Source of the DNA: Fragum whitleyi
Taxonomy: Eukaryota; Mollusca; Bivalvia; Cardiida; Cardiidae
Direction of reading: 5' to 3'
Length of the DNA stretch: 64,000 nucleotides
Assembly: GCA_948146395.1 (NCBI GenBank)
Contig: OX411556.1
Span: 31,075,056 to 31,139,055, forward strand
In this document: piece by piece, positions 11,861-23,094 of the stretch
Layout: every line of letters starts with the position of its first letter
Position numbering within the stretch: position 1 is the first letter of the stretch
Translations under genes and position numbers: made by a program
Notes under the pieces: model-generated
The model's input: the letters and a program-made list of their open reading frames with translations, nothing else
Databases searched by the model: none
Told to the model about the DNA's origin: nothing

Positions 11861-12288
11861 CAGTTAGTTGCAGCGTGAAATTGACATTCACCCTAAACAA
11901 AACCAGTTTAATTCGCTCACTCAGCGTTCCATTCTCTCATTCCAAACACTCACTCAAACCATTCAAAAACGCTCAAACCTATTGAAAAATATAGAAGCAA
12001 CAACGCCATTCAAAATAAATTTGGATAGAGAAAAATCGCGATTTCACCGACATAATTCAAATTGTAAGCGTCTAATAGGTTCTAAAAAAATGGTAGCTAT
12101 CTATAGAACTTTTATTCATATTTTATAAAAGGGAGGTAATCAATATCGCTATATTTGTTCATTATGATCAAAATTTGCAATATCTGTTTACCTCCCATTA
12201 AAATCATTCAAATCTCGCACTCATTCAATTTTACCCCTAAATCATTCCAAAGTCATCCACCTTGTCAACTTCACGATGTTGTAAATGT
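11861..12288 (+). mobile_element. MITE-A copy 1
   Basis: MITE-A ends are CAGTTAGTTACATCGTGAAA and its inverse, expected between TA dinucleotides. The body has runs of cattca/ctcactcaaa, and a central palindrome with arms GGGAGGTAATCAATATCGCT. This copy has drifted ends (preceded by TG; right end gatgttgtaaatgta) but a clear palindrome at 12130-12196. Confidence 0.8.
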
Positions 12289-12359
12289 AGGTCTGTTTGA
12301 ATAATTTTTACTGAACTGACAAAGAGATAAGGCAAAGGTTAATCCAAACAGCGAACCAG

Positions 12360-12602
12360 AGGCCTGTTTAACTAAACATCTTACCCTCATTTTTTTGCGT
12401 AAGTTCAAAACTTAAGTTGCTTCTACAGTACTAACTAAATGTGGAATTCTGCGATGCATCATCTCATTGGAATCGTCTTCTAAAGACGATGCCAATGAGA
12501 TTTTGCAAGGCAGAACCAAACAATGAATGAAAACACCAGGTACAATTTGTGATTTTTGACTAACGTTTTATTTTATCGTAAGATGTTTAGTAAAATGGGC
12601 CC
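12360..12602. mobile_element. MITE-D copy 1
   Basis: 243 bp fold-back element flanked by CAG on both sides (12357-12359, 12603-12605). Ends AGGCCTGTTTAACTAAACAT and inverse of GGGCCCATTTTACTAAACAT. The centre is a second palindrome, ctcattggaatcgtcttc / gacgatgccaatgag. CWG 3-bp duplications and GGGCCYGTTT ends fit PIF/Harbinger. Confidence 0.8.
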
Positions 12603-12605
12603 CAG

Positions 12606-13430
12606 AGTCGTTATCCGCCCGTGCGATTGATACAATTCATTTTAACAGTAAATAAAACAAAAACGACTTACGAGGATGTTCAAATGTAAACATGATGTAA
12701 CGGCGCTATCGATAAAAAGAGACGTCGATAAGTGACAGAAAATGATAGGTAGATTTTGAATTATCTCTCCTTCACCGGATTTGTCCTGTGAGACCCGGTA
12801 TTTATCATCTGTATTCAAATGTGTAGGAGCGGAAGTGTACAATTTGCTAAATGGAATGATCACTTGCGGTTGAGTATATTATCAGTATGATCACTTGAAA
12901 CGATTGACTGCAGAAGCAAAGTAGATTGATATCTGTTCTTTGTAATATATTAAATGGGAAATTCAAATACTGAATTGCATTCTTGACACATGCAAATCTT
13001 ACCTGAAGACTTAGAAAGCAGTATATTCTGTAATTATCCCATTTGACGTCTTATGTCAGTTCGGTGTGCAAAAACTTGTTGGCAATTTTACCACAAAAGG
13101 GTAATATCTTTTATTCTAATGGACAAAGGGTTTTTTGGTACCAACAAGGTCATATCAACTAGCATCTTTGTCCCCTTATCAGGAAATTGTAGAAAAGTGA
13201 CATAAAATAAAAGAAAAAAATTTGGCTTAGTTACTTGTTTACTCTGTACAGTTGCTTGACAAACTATTATTCTGTATTGTAAAGTCATCCACAAAGACGT
13301 TGTACAGTAGCCTGAGTTGTTTCATTGTTTTCCTCGTAGATGGAGCATATCTTTTGCTTTATAAACAAACAATTTTTAGTCAACAAGAAACATATTGAAT
13401 TAGATATCAACTAAATAGTTGTAGCGTTTG
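12606..13430. other. spacer, no gene seen
   Basis: AT-rich DNA. The short reading frames on the minus strand around 12642-12863 and 13088-13294 have no recognisable domain or splice context. Confidence 0.4.
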
Positions 13431-13770
13431 ATTAAGACCCTTTATCTTATAACTATACAAATATCCGTATGATAACATCCCGTATGATATTTTTTATGAT
13501 ATCACATAGTTATTTTTAGAACATGATATAATGTGGTTATTTTTAGAAACTTGCATTTCAGTAAGAAACATCGTCGAAAACAAGACAAATAGAGGTTATA
13601 AGATAAATATAATACGTACTAAGTGTATTATATGAAAAAATATCTAACTCGGTTGTGAGGATTGATAATTGTCTCGGCAGAGCCTCGACAATGATCAATT
13701 CTCCCAACCTCGTTAGATATTTTTTCTGATACAAAACACTAAGTACGTATTATATATATCTTATCCTGCC
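13431..13770. mobile_element. element with long terminal hairpin
   Basis: 13594-13765 folds back almost completely: TAAGATAAATATAATACGTA at the left matches the inverse of the right end, and inside it AAAAAATATCTAACTCGGTTG pairs with aacctcgttagatatttttt. The left part (13431-13600, with cgtatgatatttt and cgtcgaaaacaag) recurs inverted at 32490-32700, so this is a dispersed element rather than a single hairpin. Confidence 0.6.
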
Positions 13771-14270
13771 CGATCTTTCCCTTCCATCCTGTAACCCTTT
13801 GTTAGTGACATGTTTTATCTATACATGTAAAACAATGAAATCGAAACTTTAAAAACAAGAAACCGATAGCGTTTAAGGTCATTTATGTTCTTTGAATATT
13901 AACAGAAGGAAAAGGAATGATTTTGACAGTCTTTGGATTCATATGTAAAACTTAATTATTGAAAACCGATCTTTTCATTTCAGAAAAAAATGATTTGGTT
14001 GGGTTAAAAAGGGGATGGCCTCTAATTGATGTTATGATACATGACTGAACGTTATTCAATCATGTTATCGAGTTTAGTCAATGCCCGTATTACTAAGATA
14101 AAAGTCGACAAATTCGCGTGTCCACAGTTACTTTTATGTCTCAAACAGTATGCGATTAAATCCACGATTAATTCTTTTGTCTTGTCACAAAGATCAAATT
14201 TGAGAATCCAAAATCGAGTTTGGTTTTTTTTGACGTCACCAAAAGTAGACAAAATTAAACTCTATACCTG
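13771..14270. other. spacer, no gene seen
   Basis: No gene recognised; the 81-codon frame starting at 14041 has no domain similarity I can see and runs into MITE-D copy 2. Confidence 0.35.
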
Positions 14271-14472
14271 GGGCCCGTTTTACTAAACATCTTACGAAAA
14301 ATTTGAACGTAAGTCAAAATCACAAATCGTACCTGGTGTTTCATTAATTTTAAGATTCCGATGAGATTATGCATGGCAGAATTCTATATTTAGTTTTTTT
14401 CTGTAAAAAAAACTCAATTTTTATACTTACGAAAAAAAAAAAAGATTGTAAGATGTTTAGTAAAACAGGCCC
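14271..14472. mobile_element. MITE-D copy 2
   Basis: Flanked by CTG at 14268-14270 and 14473-14475. Left end GGGCCCGTTTTACTAAACAT, right end inverse with GGGCCTG. The central palindrome is partly deleted (gattccgatgagattatgc only). Confidence 0.8.
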
Positions 14473-14579
14473 CTGGTGGTTGAAAGACCAACCCGCTACC
14501 ATCTACACTATGGAAGACATGACATAGCAATTCTTCACAATTGCGTGGCCAGTTTGCAACGCTGAAAACTGCCCCATCC

Positions 14580-14910
14580 TTCTGCCATATATACAAGCTT
14601 TGAGAAGGGCCACCAAAGGATCATTCTGACAAGATTGGTCAAATTCAGCTCATTGGTTACTGAGAAAATATTTAAAGATTTCGGGCTTAAAATGAGCCCT
14701 GCCACGCCCATAGTTTGGGGTCAATCAAAAGTCCACGAACAAGTTTTAAGACGGATCACCCAAGGAACATTTTTTCAATGTTTGGTTGAAATCCGCCCAT
14801 TGGTTACTGAGCAGAAGAATTGTTGACTACTTTCGACGGACGACTTTCGACAGACGACGGACAAAAGGTGATCACCAAAGATCACGTTGTGCTCAGGGGA
14901 ACTAAAAACA
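14580..14910 (+). mobile_element. pearl-like element, short copy
   Basis: Contains two related core segments (both with cattggttactgag), then a CGACGGACGAC-rich stretch and ends in aaaggtgatcacc...gtgctcaggggaactaaaa. This architecture (repeated core, ACGG-rich tract, terminal hairpin) matches the large element at 27405-30090. Confidence 0.6.
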
Positions 14911-15257
14911 GTCTAGGGACGGACTTTGTGAAACAAATATAACCCCACCTCCACTGAAACGAACTTCTAAACAGCCACTTTGCAGTTGCCACAATTCAAC
15001 ATATTTGAAGTCATTTAATGAAGTATCTTTTATTGCTTTGTGAAAGGTCGTTCAATTTGACGCATTCTAAAAGAAGAATGGTTTCGTTTTGTTGTCCTCG
15101 GTGTCTGTAGTATACGGCCAAACACAAGAAACCCTCCTTTACGAAACTCACAAAAGTTGCACATTTTTGATGAATTTCAAAATTTCGGTATACGACATAC
15201 TCGGATATTAATCCTCTTAGTGACACCCTTTGATGGCTATTGCGTTTCAGATATTAA
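14911..15257. other. spacer, no gene seen
   Basis: No recognisable gene or repeat between the pearl-like copy and MITE-C copy 1. Confidence 0.4.
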
Positions 15258-15258
15258 A

Positions 15259-15498
15259 TAAGCCTGCGCGTGACATTTCCAACAATTTGAAATGTTCGTT
15301 AGGTGTAAACATTGAGCTGTGTAGATAGCCACATACTGTAAATATAAAGTTACTTGATTATCTACAGATATTTCGAGACCTTCTCTATCTACTTACCGCA
15401 TAGTGAAGATCTAGTCAGACTGTGCGGATGCACAGGCTGGTCAGAGTCTTTGCTATGCACATATTTGAAATTGCTGGAAATCTCACGCACCGGCTCAA
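15259..15498. mobile_element. MITE-C copy 1
   Basis: Long inverted ends, about 40 bp: GCCTGCGCGTGACATTTCCA at the left and its inverse at the right (ggaaatctcacgcaccggctca). Interior contains tgtgcggatgcacaggctgg, itself a small palindrome. Other copies at 18590, 23999, 34271 and 35405. Confidence 0.8.
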
Positions 15499-15760
15499 AT
15501 TATTCAAGATAATTACAAAATTGTTGTTTTGTTTCTCACACAAGCATAAAATGTTATAAATACCCCATCCACCAATGCACACTTTGAAATCAGGCCACAA
15601 TAGCCTTGAATTCCCTTCGAATTTGTTTTCCTGAAATTATTGCAAGTCGATGTTGATTGAAGATTCTCCCAATATGATTTTTCTAATACAATTCGACTAA
15701 TCGCCATTTCAGATACCAAAGAAAATATAACTTTTTCAGCAATAACTAAGTGGCCGTTCA

Positions 15761-15996
15761 GGGCCCGAGGTTATAAAACTGTTGCCAGGCTCAACTGATA
15801 ATTTTCTCAAATTTTGGATTAAAATAAATGTATGAAAATAAAAAAATGATATTAATAAGTTGCTATTTATAGCAACTTATTGATATCAACTTTGATGTTA
15901 ATGCATAAATATGAGTATTATTACAGAGTTACGGCTTTAATCTCAAATTGAAATTTGAGAATTGAGCCCGAGAAAAGTTTTATAACCTCGGGCTCC
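15761..15996. mobile_element. MITE-F copy 2
   Basis: GGGCCCGAGGTTATAAAACT at the left, inverse (agttttataacctcgggctcc) at the right. A central hairpin (ataagttgctatttatagcaacttat) is intact here and degraded in the copy at 7633. Confidence 0.8.
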
Positions 15997-17697
15997 GAAA
16001 TTCGTTTCAGTGTACTTCGTAGAATTTATGTGTAATTCATTGTCAATATTTATTAAGTCTAAAGTAATTACTGCATAGAATTAAGCAAAAAAGAATATCC
16101 CTACATGTTAAATGCTTTTTAAACCCGGTCACCCCTAATACCATTTGCCGGAATTAGAGCAAAAACGGAACTTGCGCACTACCCATTGTTACAGTTTCTC
16201 GCTATGCGTAAAAAGACAGGCCTTGGTGATGCATAACTTTTCTCAGAGCCATCACCCTCTTTTTAAACTAATGGTAAACGTTATAAAAAAAGTTATACGA
16301 ACATCTGTTGCAGTAAAATAAAGCCAAAACATCTCAAACATCTTGTCATTTGAAATTGTTTCTTAAACTTAGTGCACAAATCAATAAAGCACTCGACGGA
16401 AAAGTGTGATTATTTAAAAGCGATATGGTATGATCTTTTTTTTTTCTAGTGTCGATGTTAACTTACACGAATTCTGTTAAAGGTAAGAATTCTGCGTTAC
16501 TTTTCTCCTCGCAAGGCGTGGGTTCGAGTTTGATTTTCAAAATTATGGGTGCTTTCAAATTGTACACGGAAACTATCGTTAAAGCGTGTAAATAATTGAA
16601 AAAAATATAGTTAACGTGTGTAGCAAAAAAAAAAAGTTCAGCTTTGGGTAACCACACCCTCGTAAGTTCCGCCTACCTAAGCTACAGTTTTCAAGGGTTG
16701 ACTTATCAACCTGCATGTACGATTTAACCTTTCAACTAAGCGTTGTCCACTATTCTATAAGTTTGAAAAAAAGGGGGGGGTTACCACGCTATTTGGGTGC
16801 TTATAAAAATTTGATATATGCCAATAAAATGCAAAGAATATTTTGTTGGCTCGTTTTCTGACTATACTGAAAGATCAAGAAAACGCAACACTACTGGCAT
16901 TTTAAACTTCCTTTGACTTTACACAGTCAAACGCTATGTGTCATAGCGTAACAGAAGTATGCCTCTGAAAGAGACTTATTCATGTAGAAACGAACATTAT
17001 AACGTCAAAAAAAACAATTCATATCAATGGGGAGTAACAAGTGGTTTTCGTGATGAGTTTCTTAACTCTTTCAGTATAAATTGGATTGCATTTCTAGTAG
17101 AGTTCTGTTATCTAACGCATTTTAGATTTCATTTCAGCAAACCCCTACTCTTGCCTTTACTATGTTATCCCGCGTTTCAAATACGGAGGTTTGACTATAC
17201 CTTAATCTCGAAGTCAAACCGATAGCTGTAAACACGGAGAACAATAGCTAAACAGGAGGGTGTGTATATCAAACTGAAATCTATTAAGGTGGCAAAGGAT
17301 CACAAGATACACCCGTTACAATGTTGGATATCCAACAACGAGCAATAACTCAAAACTTATATAAGGTATAAATACATTTCTTGTGTACTGTAATCTGTTA
17401 CCATGAGAGGAACATAACTGTCCCAATGTATATTCTATGATTTTTAAAATAGTTTCTAACTCAATCATTCGTAGAAGGCGGGGAAGGGGGGGGGGCTTGT
17501 TCAGCCATCAATCCATGGTTAGGGTTTTGCATGCAAGTGTTTGACATATCTGTTTCTGCTTATGTTATTGCCCTGAAACTCTTTACAATATATATGATGA
17601 CTCTGAAGGGGGAGTGTGTTGTGGGAGACCACTCTCACCACTGTACTGCATAGCCTCGTTAGTTTAAATACAATGTCTGCGTCAGGAAAGGTCTTTT
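15997..17697. other. spacer, no gene seen
   Basis: 1.7 kb of AT-rich DNA. Frames such as 16959-17225 lack any recognisable domain, and no splice-linked exons could be assembled. A short G-run lies at about 17488. Confidence 0.4.
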
Positions 17698-17790
17698 TTG
17701 CTCAGTGTATAGCGCATTGGACTTGTAAACCATTTTTTTTTAATATTGTTGTCCGCGTGGGTTCGACACCGGCTGACGTCGGACATTTTC
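17698..17790 (+). repeat. tRNA-like SINE head
   Basis: GCTCAGTGTATAGCGCATTG (A-box-like) and gtgggttcgacaccggctg (B-box-like) separated by a T-rich insertion. Resembles the SINE-A head. Confidence 0.5.
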
Positions 17791-17994
17791 AGCTATGTTT
17801 CGGTTGAGGACAGTTCGTACGTAACACTTCTGTGACCAAATATCAACTCATAGACAAAGATTCGTTACTCTTACATTTATCTTAGTGAACTTTTAATCCT
17901 GTTCGGACTTCGGAATTTTTGTTAAGTTTTTTTTTTTTATATGCAACTGCTGGCTATCTGTAATATCTTTGTTTCTACTAAAGCGGATCTCAAC

Positions 17995-18208
17995 CTTTCC
18001 GACTATTTGTCTTCCACCAATGGGTCGATAATCGTAGACCTATGGGAGGTCGCAGCTAGAGGTTAGAAAAGGATGTAATGGTAGTCCTGGTGTGAGAAAT
18101 TCCAGAAAGCCGTGTTAGGTGCTCCAGCCGCCGTGCTATAACTTAAAGATTGTTGAAAGCGGTGTAAATCACATTCAAACAAAACAAACAAACAAATTGG
18201 TTTAAGCT
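17995..18208 (+). mobile_element. SINE-A body copy
   Basis: Reads gactatttgtcttcc, ggtcgataatcgtagacc, ggtgtgagaaattccag, aggtgctccagccgcc and ends with gcggtgtaaatcacattcaaacaaaac. It lacks an adjacent tRNA head; the head-like piece at 17698 may belong to it. Confidence 0.75.
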
Positions 18209-18371
18209 TTTTTTTTTTCTTAATTTTATTTTGAATGTAGTTGTAGGTCTGTTGATTTCGGGACGTTTCTGAATGATTCGAGTGAGTGGAATGAATATAT
18301 TGAAAGCTGCATGAGGAGTTTAGAATGATTTTGATTAGAGTGAGTGTCCATTTTACAATATTCTTAACTGT
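18209..18371 (-). mobile_element. MITE-A copy 2 (half)
   Basis: Right half only, from tttattttgaatgtag to the terminal inverse CAGTTAAGAATATTGTAAAA. Abuts the tail of the SINE-A body. Confidence 0.65.
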
Positions 18372-18589
18372 GTTCCCTCCCAAATACTTCTTTAAGTATT
18401 CAAAAAAGATTCAGCTCGGCGCTGTCTTTTAGATTAACCTAAAATGAAAATCAACTTTTTGAAATGGCCCGGTGATACGTTTATTTGTGCTTTTATTGTA
18501 CATGTAGTTATATTTGTAGATGCTGAGTCCCAAAATATCAATTGAACTCCCTTTCATATTTAAATTTATTTTCAGGTACATGTATTATT

Positions 18590-18826
18590 TGAGCCGCCCA
18601 CGCGTGAGATTTCCAACAATTTCAAATATGCGCAAAGCAAGGACTCTGTCCAGCCTGTGCATCCGCACAGTCTAACCAGAGTCTTCACGTTTAATCAATG
18701 GATAGGGTTTCAAAGTATCTGTAAACCACCAGGTAACTTTATTTTTAGAATTTGTGGCTGTCTATGCCTCTCTGTGTTTGAACCTCGTCCACATTTCAAA
18801 TTGTTGTAAATGCCACGCTCTGGCTC
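18590..18826. mobile_element. MITE-C copy 2, immediately upstream of the GCNT-like gene
   Basis: Left end TGAGCCGCCCACGCGTGAGA, right end inverse (atgccacgctctggctca). The right end lies 30 bp before the start codon at 18856. Confidence 0.75.
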
Positions 18827-18844
18827 ATTTGTGAAAATCAATTG

Positions 18845-18859
18845 CAGGCAATGAAATGA
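18845..18859 (+). promoter_or_regulatory. possible 3' splice site and two-codon upstream ORF at GCNT start
   Basis: The sequence attgCAG|gcaATGAAATGA holds a CAG that could be a 5'-UTR acceptor at 18845-18847, and an ATG at 18851 whose frame stops at once (ATG AAA TGA) and overlaps the main ATG at 18856. Whether either is used cannot be told from sequence. Confidence 0.3.
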
Positions 18860-21800
18860 AAAGAAAGCAGCTTTACCACATTTTCTTGGTATCAAATCTA
18901 CTTCTTGGATCAATTCTTCTTCTTGAATTCTTATTCTTTTGCCGATGTAGTGGTCCAAATGAAGCAACATGCCCGTGTTCAAAACAATCCCCGTTTATAC
19001 GTTTTGAAAGAGAAGGAAATCAATTTCATTCTTTAAATGATAGAAGGAATTTTACGGCTAATAAACTGGAACACGAGCCCGATGAAGGTCCTTTACTGTA
19101 CCAAACATCCCGTGAATATAATGAACTAAACATGGGCATAAACGATTCAACAGTACGAAATGTTTTCCAATCAAGAGATATTGTAAAGGAATGTAATTGT
19201 AAAAATATTTTTGATAACAATGCAATTGAGATAAGGCGAGTCAGATCTGTGCAAAAAGCAAAGATACAATTACCAGATGAATATATTCGCGAGACAAAAA
19301 ACTGTGATGCATTCGTAAGTAAGAGAGGATATATTTTGGATTCTTTAACAAAAACAGAAAAAGATTTTCCAATAGCATTCAGTATCCTAATGTATAAAGG
19401 CGTCGAACAATGTGAAAGATTACTGCGTGCGATTTATAGACCACAAAATATCTACTGTATTCACGTGGACAATAAAACGAATGAAAGTGTATATAATGCT
19501 ATGGAATCAATTGCTAGTTGTTTCAACAACGTTTTCATTTCTCCATCACGGTATGACGTGATATGGGGCAAAATAAGCGTGCTTGAAGCTGATCTACACT
19601 GTATGGAGGAGCTTTGGAATCGCAGCAAAACATGGAAATATTTCATAAATCTCACTGGTCAAGAGTTTCCTCTGAAGACGAATTACGAATTAGTTGAAAT
19701 ACTTAAAGCTTACAATGGTGCAAATGACATGGAATCAACAAGACAGAGGTAAGTTACGTTTTATACATGCATCTAAAATAATTTCCAGAACATTGTATAC
19801 TCACACATTGTAAAGACGAAATCGGATGTTAAGCTCACGCGATAACCGCGATAGTGTATGTAAATACTGGACCAAACCAATTGAAAACACTGTTCGTGTC
19901 AGTTGGTTGTCTCTGTTATACTGAAAAAAAACATGCACTAGTTAATTTGAGTTGCGAAGTCAAGGGATAAGGCCGACATACTATTCAGCAAGCGGACCGA
20001 GTACCTGCAATGCGAAATAAAATTTATCTTTGATTGATGCATTTAATAGCATATTTTTTAAAATTTTGTGTTTTTTTTGTCTGTACTATTTTTAAATCGT
20101 ACTGCGAAGCAGTAGATTTATATCTACCGTTTTCCAGAAATCCAGTCTGTTTGACCCAGTACATTTTTACCATTATCTTCTGAGCAATGTGTTCAAACCA
20201 AATTATGTGTTTTCAAACACCGAAGAAACGGCCTTTTCAGTCACAATCTACAAACTTTGTTTATACCTTATTTACTTTTCGACAAATAGAGAAGAGGCTA
20301 ATACAAAATTTGATGTAATTTTCGCTTTTAGTAATTACCAGTTAGTATTTTCAGTGTTTATAACAAGATTTTCGGTTGAGTAAAGGAGTTGAAACGTACA
20401 ATAGGTTAACTGTATAATTAATTTGTAGCACTTACAATATTACTGCTCTGAACTTTCTCGAACGGTCATTTACCAGTTGTAGGGCTGACAACCAATCAAA
20501 TTCTGTTATGATTATCACTCGGTCAAAACCCACGCGTACATTCAGACCACGTGTAAATTCAGATGGACATCGTCTGCTCGAAATGTGTCAATTAACTTGT
20601 TTGTCATTAGTCAATAGTCGTCTGCACTCAAACAGGGAGCGTGGGAAGTTTACTTTTTTTTTCGCATGTGTTAACAAATAGAAATAATTTTGTAATTTTG
20701 AAATATTTGATTTCAATGAGCACTCTGATCACGCTCCAATCCTATTTTCAATAAATTCAAATTTGAGTATGAAGAAAAATTATTCAACAACAAATAAACC
20801 GACAAAAACATACGATAAACTGATAAAGGATAGCAGCAAGAGCGATCTATTTTTAGAACAACTCGTGAATAATCATAGAGTGCTGCTAGATTTAATCGAT
20901 TGGTCAGAAACCAAAGATATAAATAGCATAGTTGGCGATTTCACGTGTTTCTTGAGGGAAAATGCATTTACAGTATTTGAGAAAACCCAATGCTTGAAAT
21001 ACAAACATGTTGGTAATCAAAATTGTAAATAGTTTAATGAAAAATGTTTGTTGCTAAACAGGCTTTTAAACTCTATAGAGAGAGGAATAATATTAATAGA
21101 CAAGCTTTTAGCTTGGCGCGTGCTCATTGTAACAACGTAAAAATCTGCTAAGAAATAATTAAGACTAGCAGAGGGCTATCGAATCAGCAAACTTTTAAAA
21201 TCGGACCCACGAGGTTGGATGAGCTGGCGATGTCCTCGAAAAGATGGATTGTTAAGACAAAAAACTCACAAATTTAAAGATTTTACCAACTCTTATTGTC
21301 CAAATTTGAGCCCTTTTGATTGGCGAACTATTGCACTATCCCAGCCTCTCAATGATGTACGATTTACAGTGCTGACAGCACTTTGATTATTTTTTGGATT
21401 GAAAAGATATATATTATATTTACATCACCGTGGGGATGAATATAAGCCCAGCTTACATATAGGCTGAATGCGATTTGACCATTCGACGATTCCATATTTG
21501 AAGATTGCACGCTCATAAATGGAATGCAATTGCCAAGACAATTGCAGACCAAAGACTGTTGTTTCATACTTCGATATTTTGTCGCAAAGAATCGATAAAT
21601 CTTTCTCCGAATTGTCGTATCCCGTATATTTACTCATATCATACATTTCTACAAAATAAAGAAATGCATAGAAAAAAATTATCTGTGTGTAATTTTCTCG
21701 AAATAACAACAATAACAAAATCTGATGCTGACAGGATACGAATCGGAAGCGTTTTCGGTAACTACCAATCAATAGTCTAGCATACGTATCCACTGAGCCA

Positions 21801-23063
21801 TCGTAGATATTCAAATACGTCACGGTAGCTTAAATCTATTATATCAGGTTCTGAACAGGGAGCTAGAACAAGTGGCCTGCACTACCTATAGAAAATATCG
21901 ATCCAACCGGGTCAATGTTTTATCTCGTACAATTTGATACTTCAGAAAAGTAGTACATACTTTGACAGCGCCGAAGACTAAACGATAAATATGTATATCA
22001 GGTTAGTAGCGCTCGGACTGTCATTCTAGAGATCTTGGGTTCGATCCCCGACGGCGGCACTCATTCTTACCGACTGTTTGTCTTTCCCGAATAGGTCGAT
22101 AAATTGTAGACCAATGTGGGATATCAGCCGGAGGCTAGGAAAGGATATAATGATTGTACTGGTGTGAGAAATACCAGGAATCTATTATTATGTGCTCCAG
22201 CCACCGCTATATAGCTGAAAGAAGCGGCGTAAAACCCCATTCAAACAAACAAAGTCATAGCGTTGGTTGTAGCGCATTAGACTCCCTATTTTTAATAATA
22301 GGTTGCTTTGGGTTCGATTCCCGTCGGCACATATCCTTTCAGCCCGGGTTCGATCCCCGACGGCGGCACTCGTTCTTTCCGACTATTTGTCTCTCACTAA
22401 TGGTTTGATAATTGTAGACCTATGTGAGATAACAGCTGGAGGCTTGGAAAGGATCTGCTGGTTGTACTGGAGAGAGAAATACCTGGAAACTTTTTTAGGT
22501 GCCTAACCGCTTCGATATAACTGAAAAATGTTGAAAGCGGTGTTAAACCCCATTCAATTCAATTCAATACATATCTATTCAGACATTTGTCTCCCACAAA
22601 TTTGTTGTTAACAATAAACTGAAGTTGATTGAGTCTAGGAAAGCTCATTATGGTGAGCGTGAAAATAATCCGCCTTGGTCTTGCTGAAATGTTGTTAAAA
22701 GCGATATAAAATACATTATCTTTATAAATCAAGAAGTCTTACTGTGATATGGATACTCATTGCAATCGTCTCATAAAGCCGAGACTGATTAATATCTAAT
22801 TTGAATATATGAATGTTCATTTTTGTCATTTAGAATATTTCAATTATTTTTAAAAGTGATCAAAACTTAAGTGATCAAAACTTGAACATGACCGAATTAT
22901 CTTTCAAGCTTTAATCCTCTTAGCGATCATTCATGCCGATCACTGTGTACAAATGTCCTACAGTAAACAACATCGTGAAATTGACAATACGAATGATTTT
23001 GGAGTGATTTTGGAATGAAATTGAATGAGTGTGTGGAGCGAGTTTTAAATGGATTTAGTGTGT

Positions 23064-23094
<31 letters not shown>

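Noticed and set aside
19461..19655. Minus-strand 64-codon frame and others inside GCNT exons
   Set aside because: Antisense shadows of the glycosyltransferase exons.
22010..22350. tRNA genes with good B boxes
   Set aside because: The boxes belong to SINE-A heads: they recur with the same body downstream and do not fold into a complete cloverleaf.
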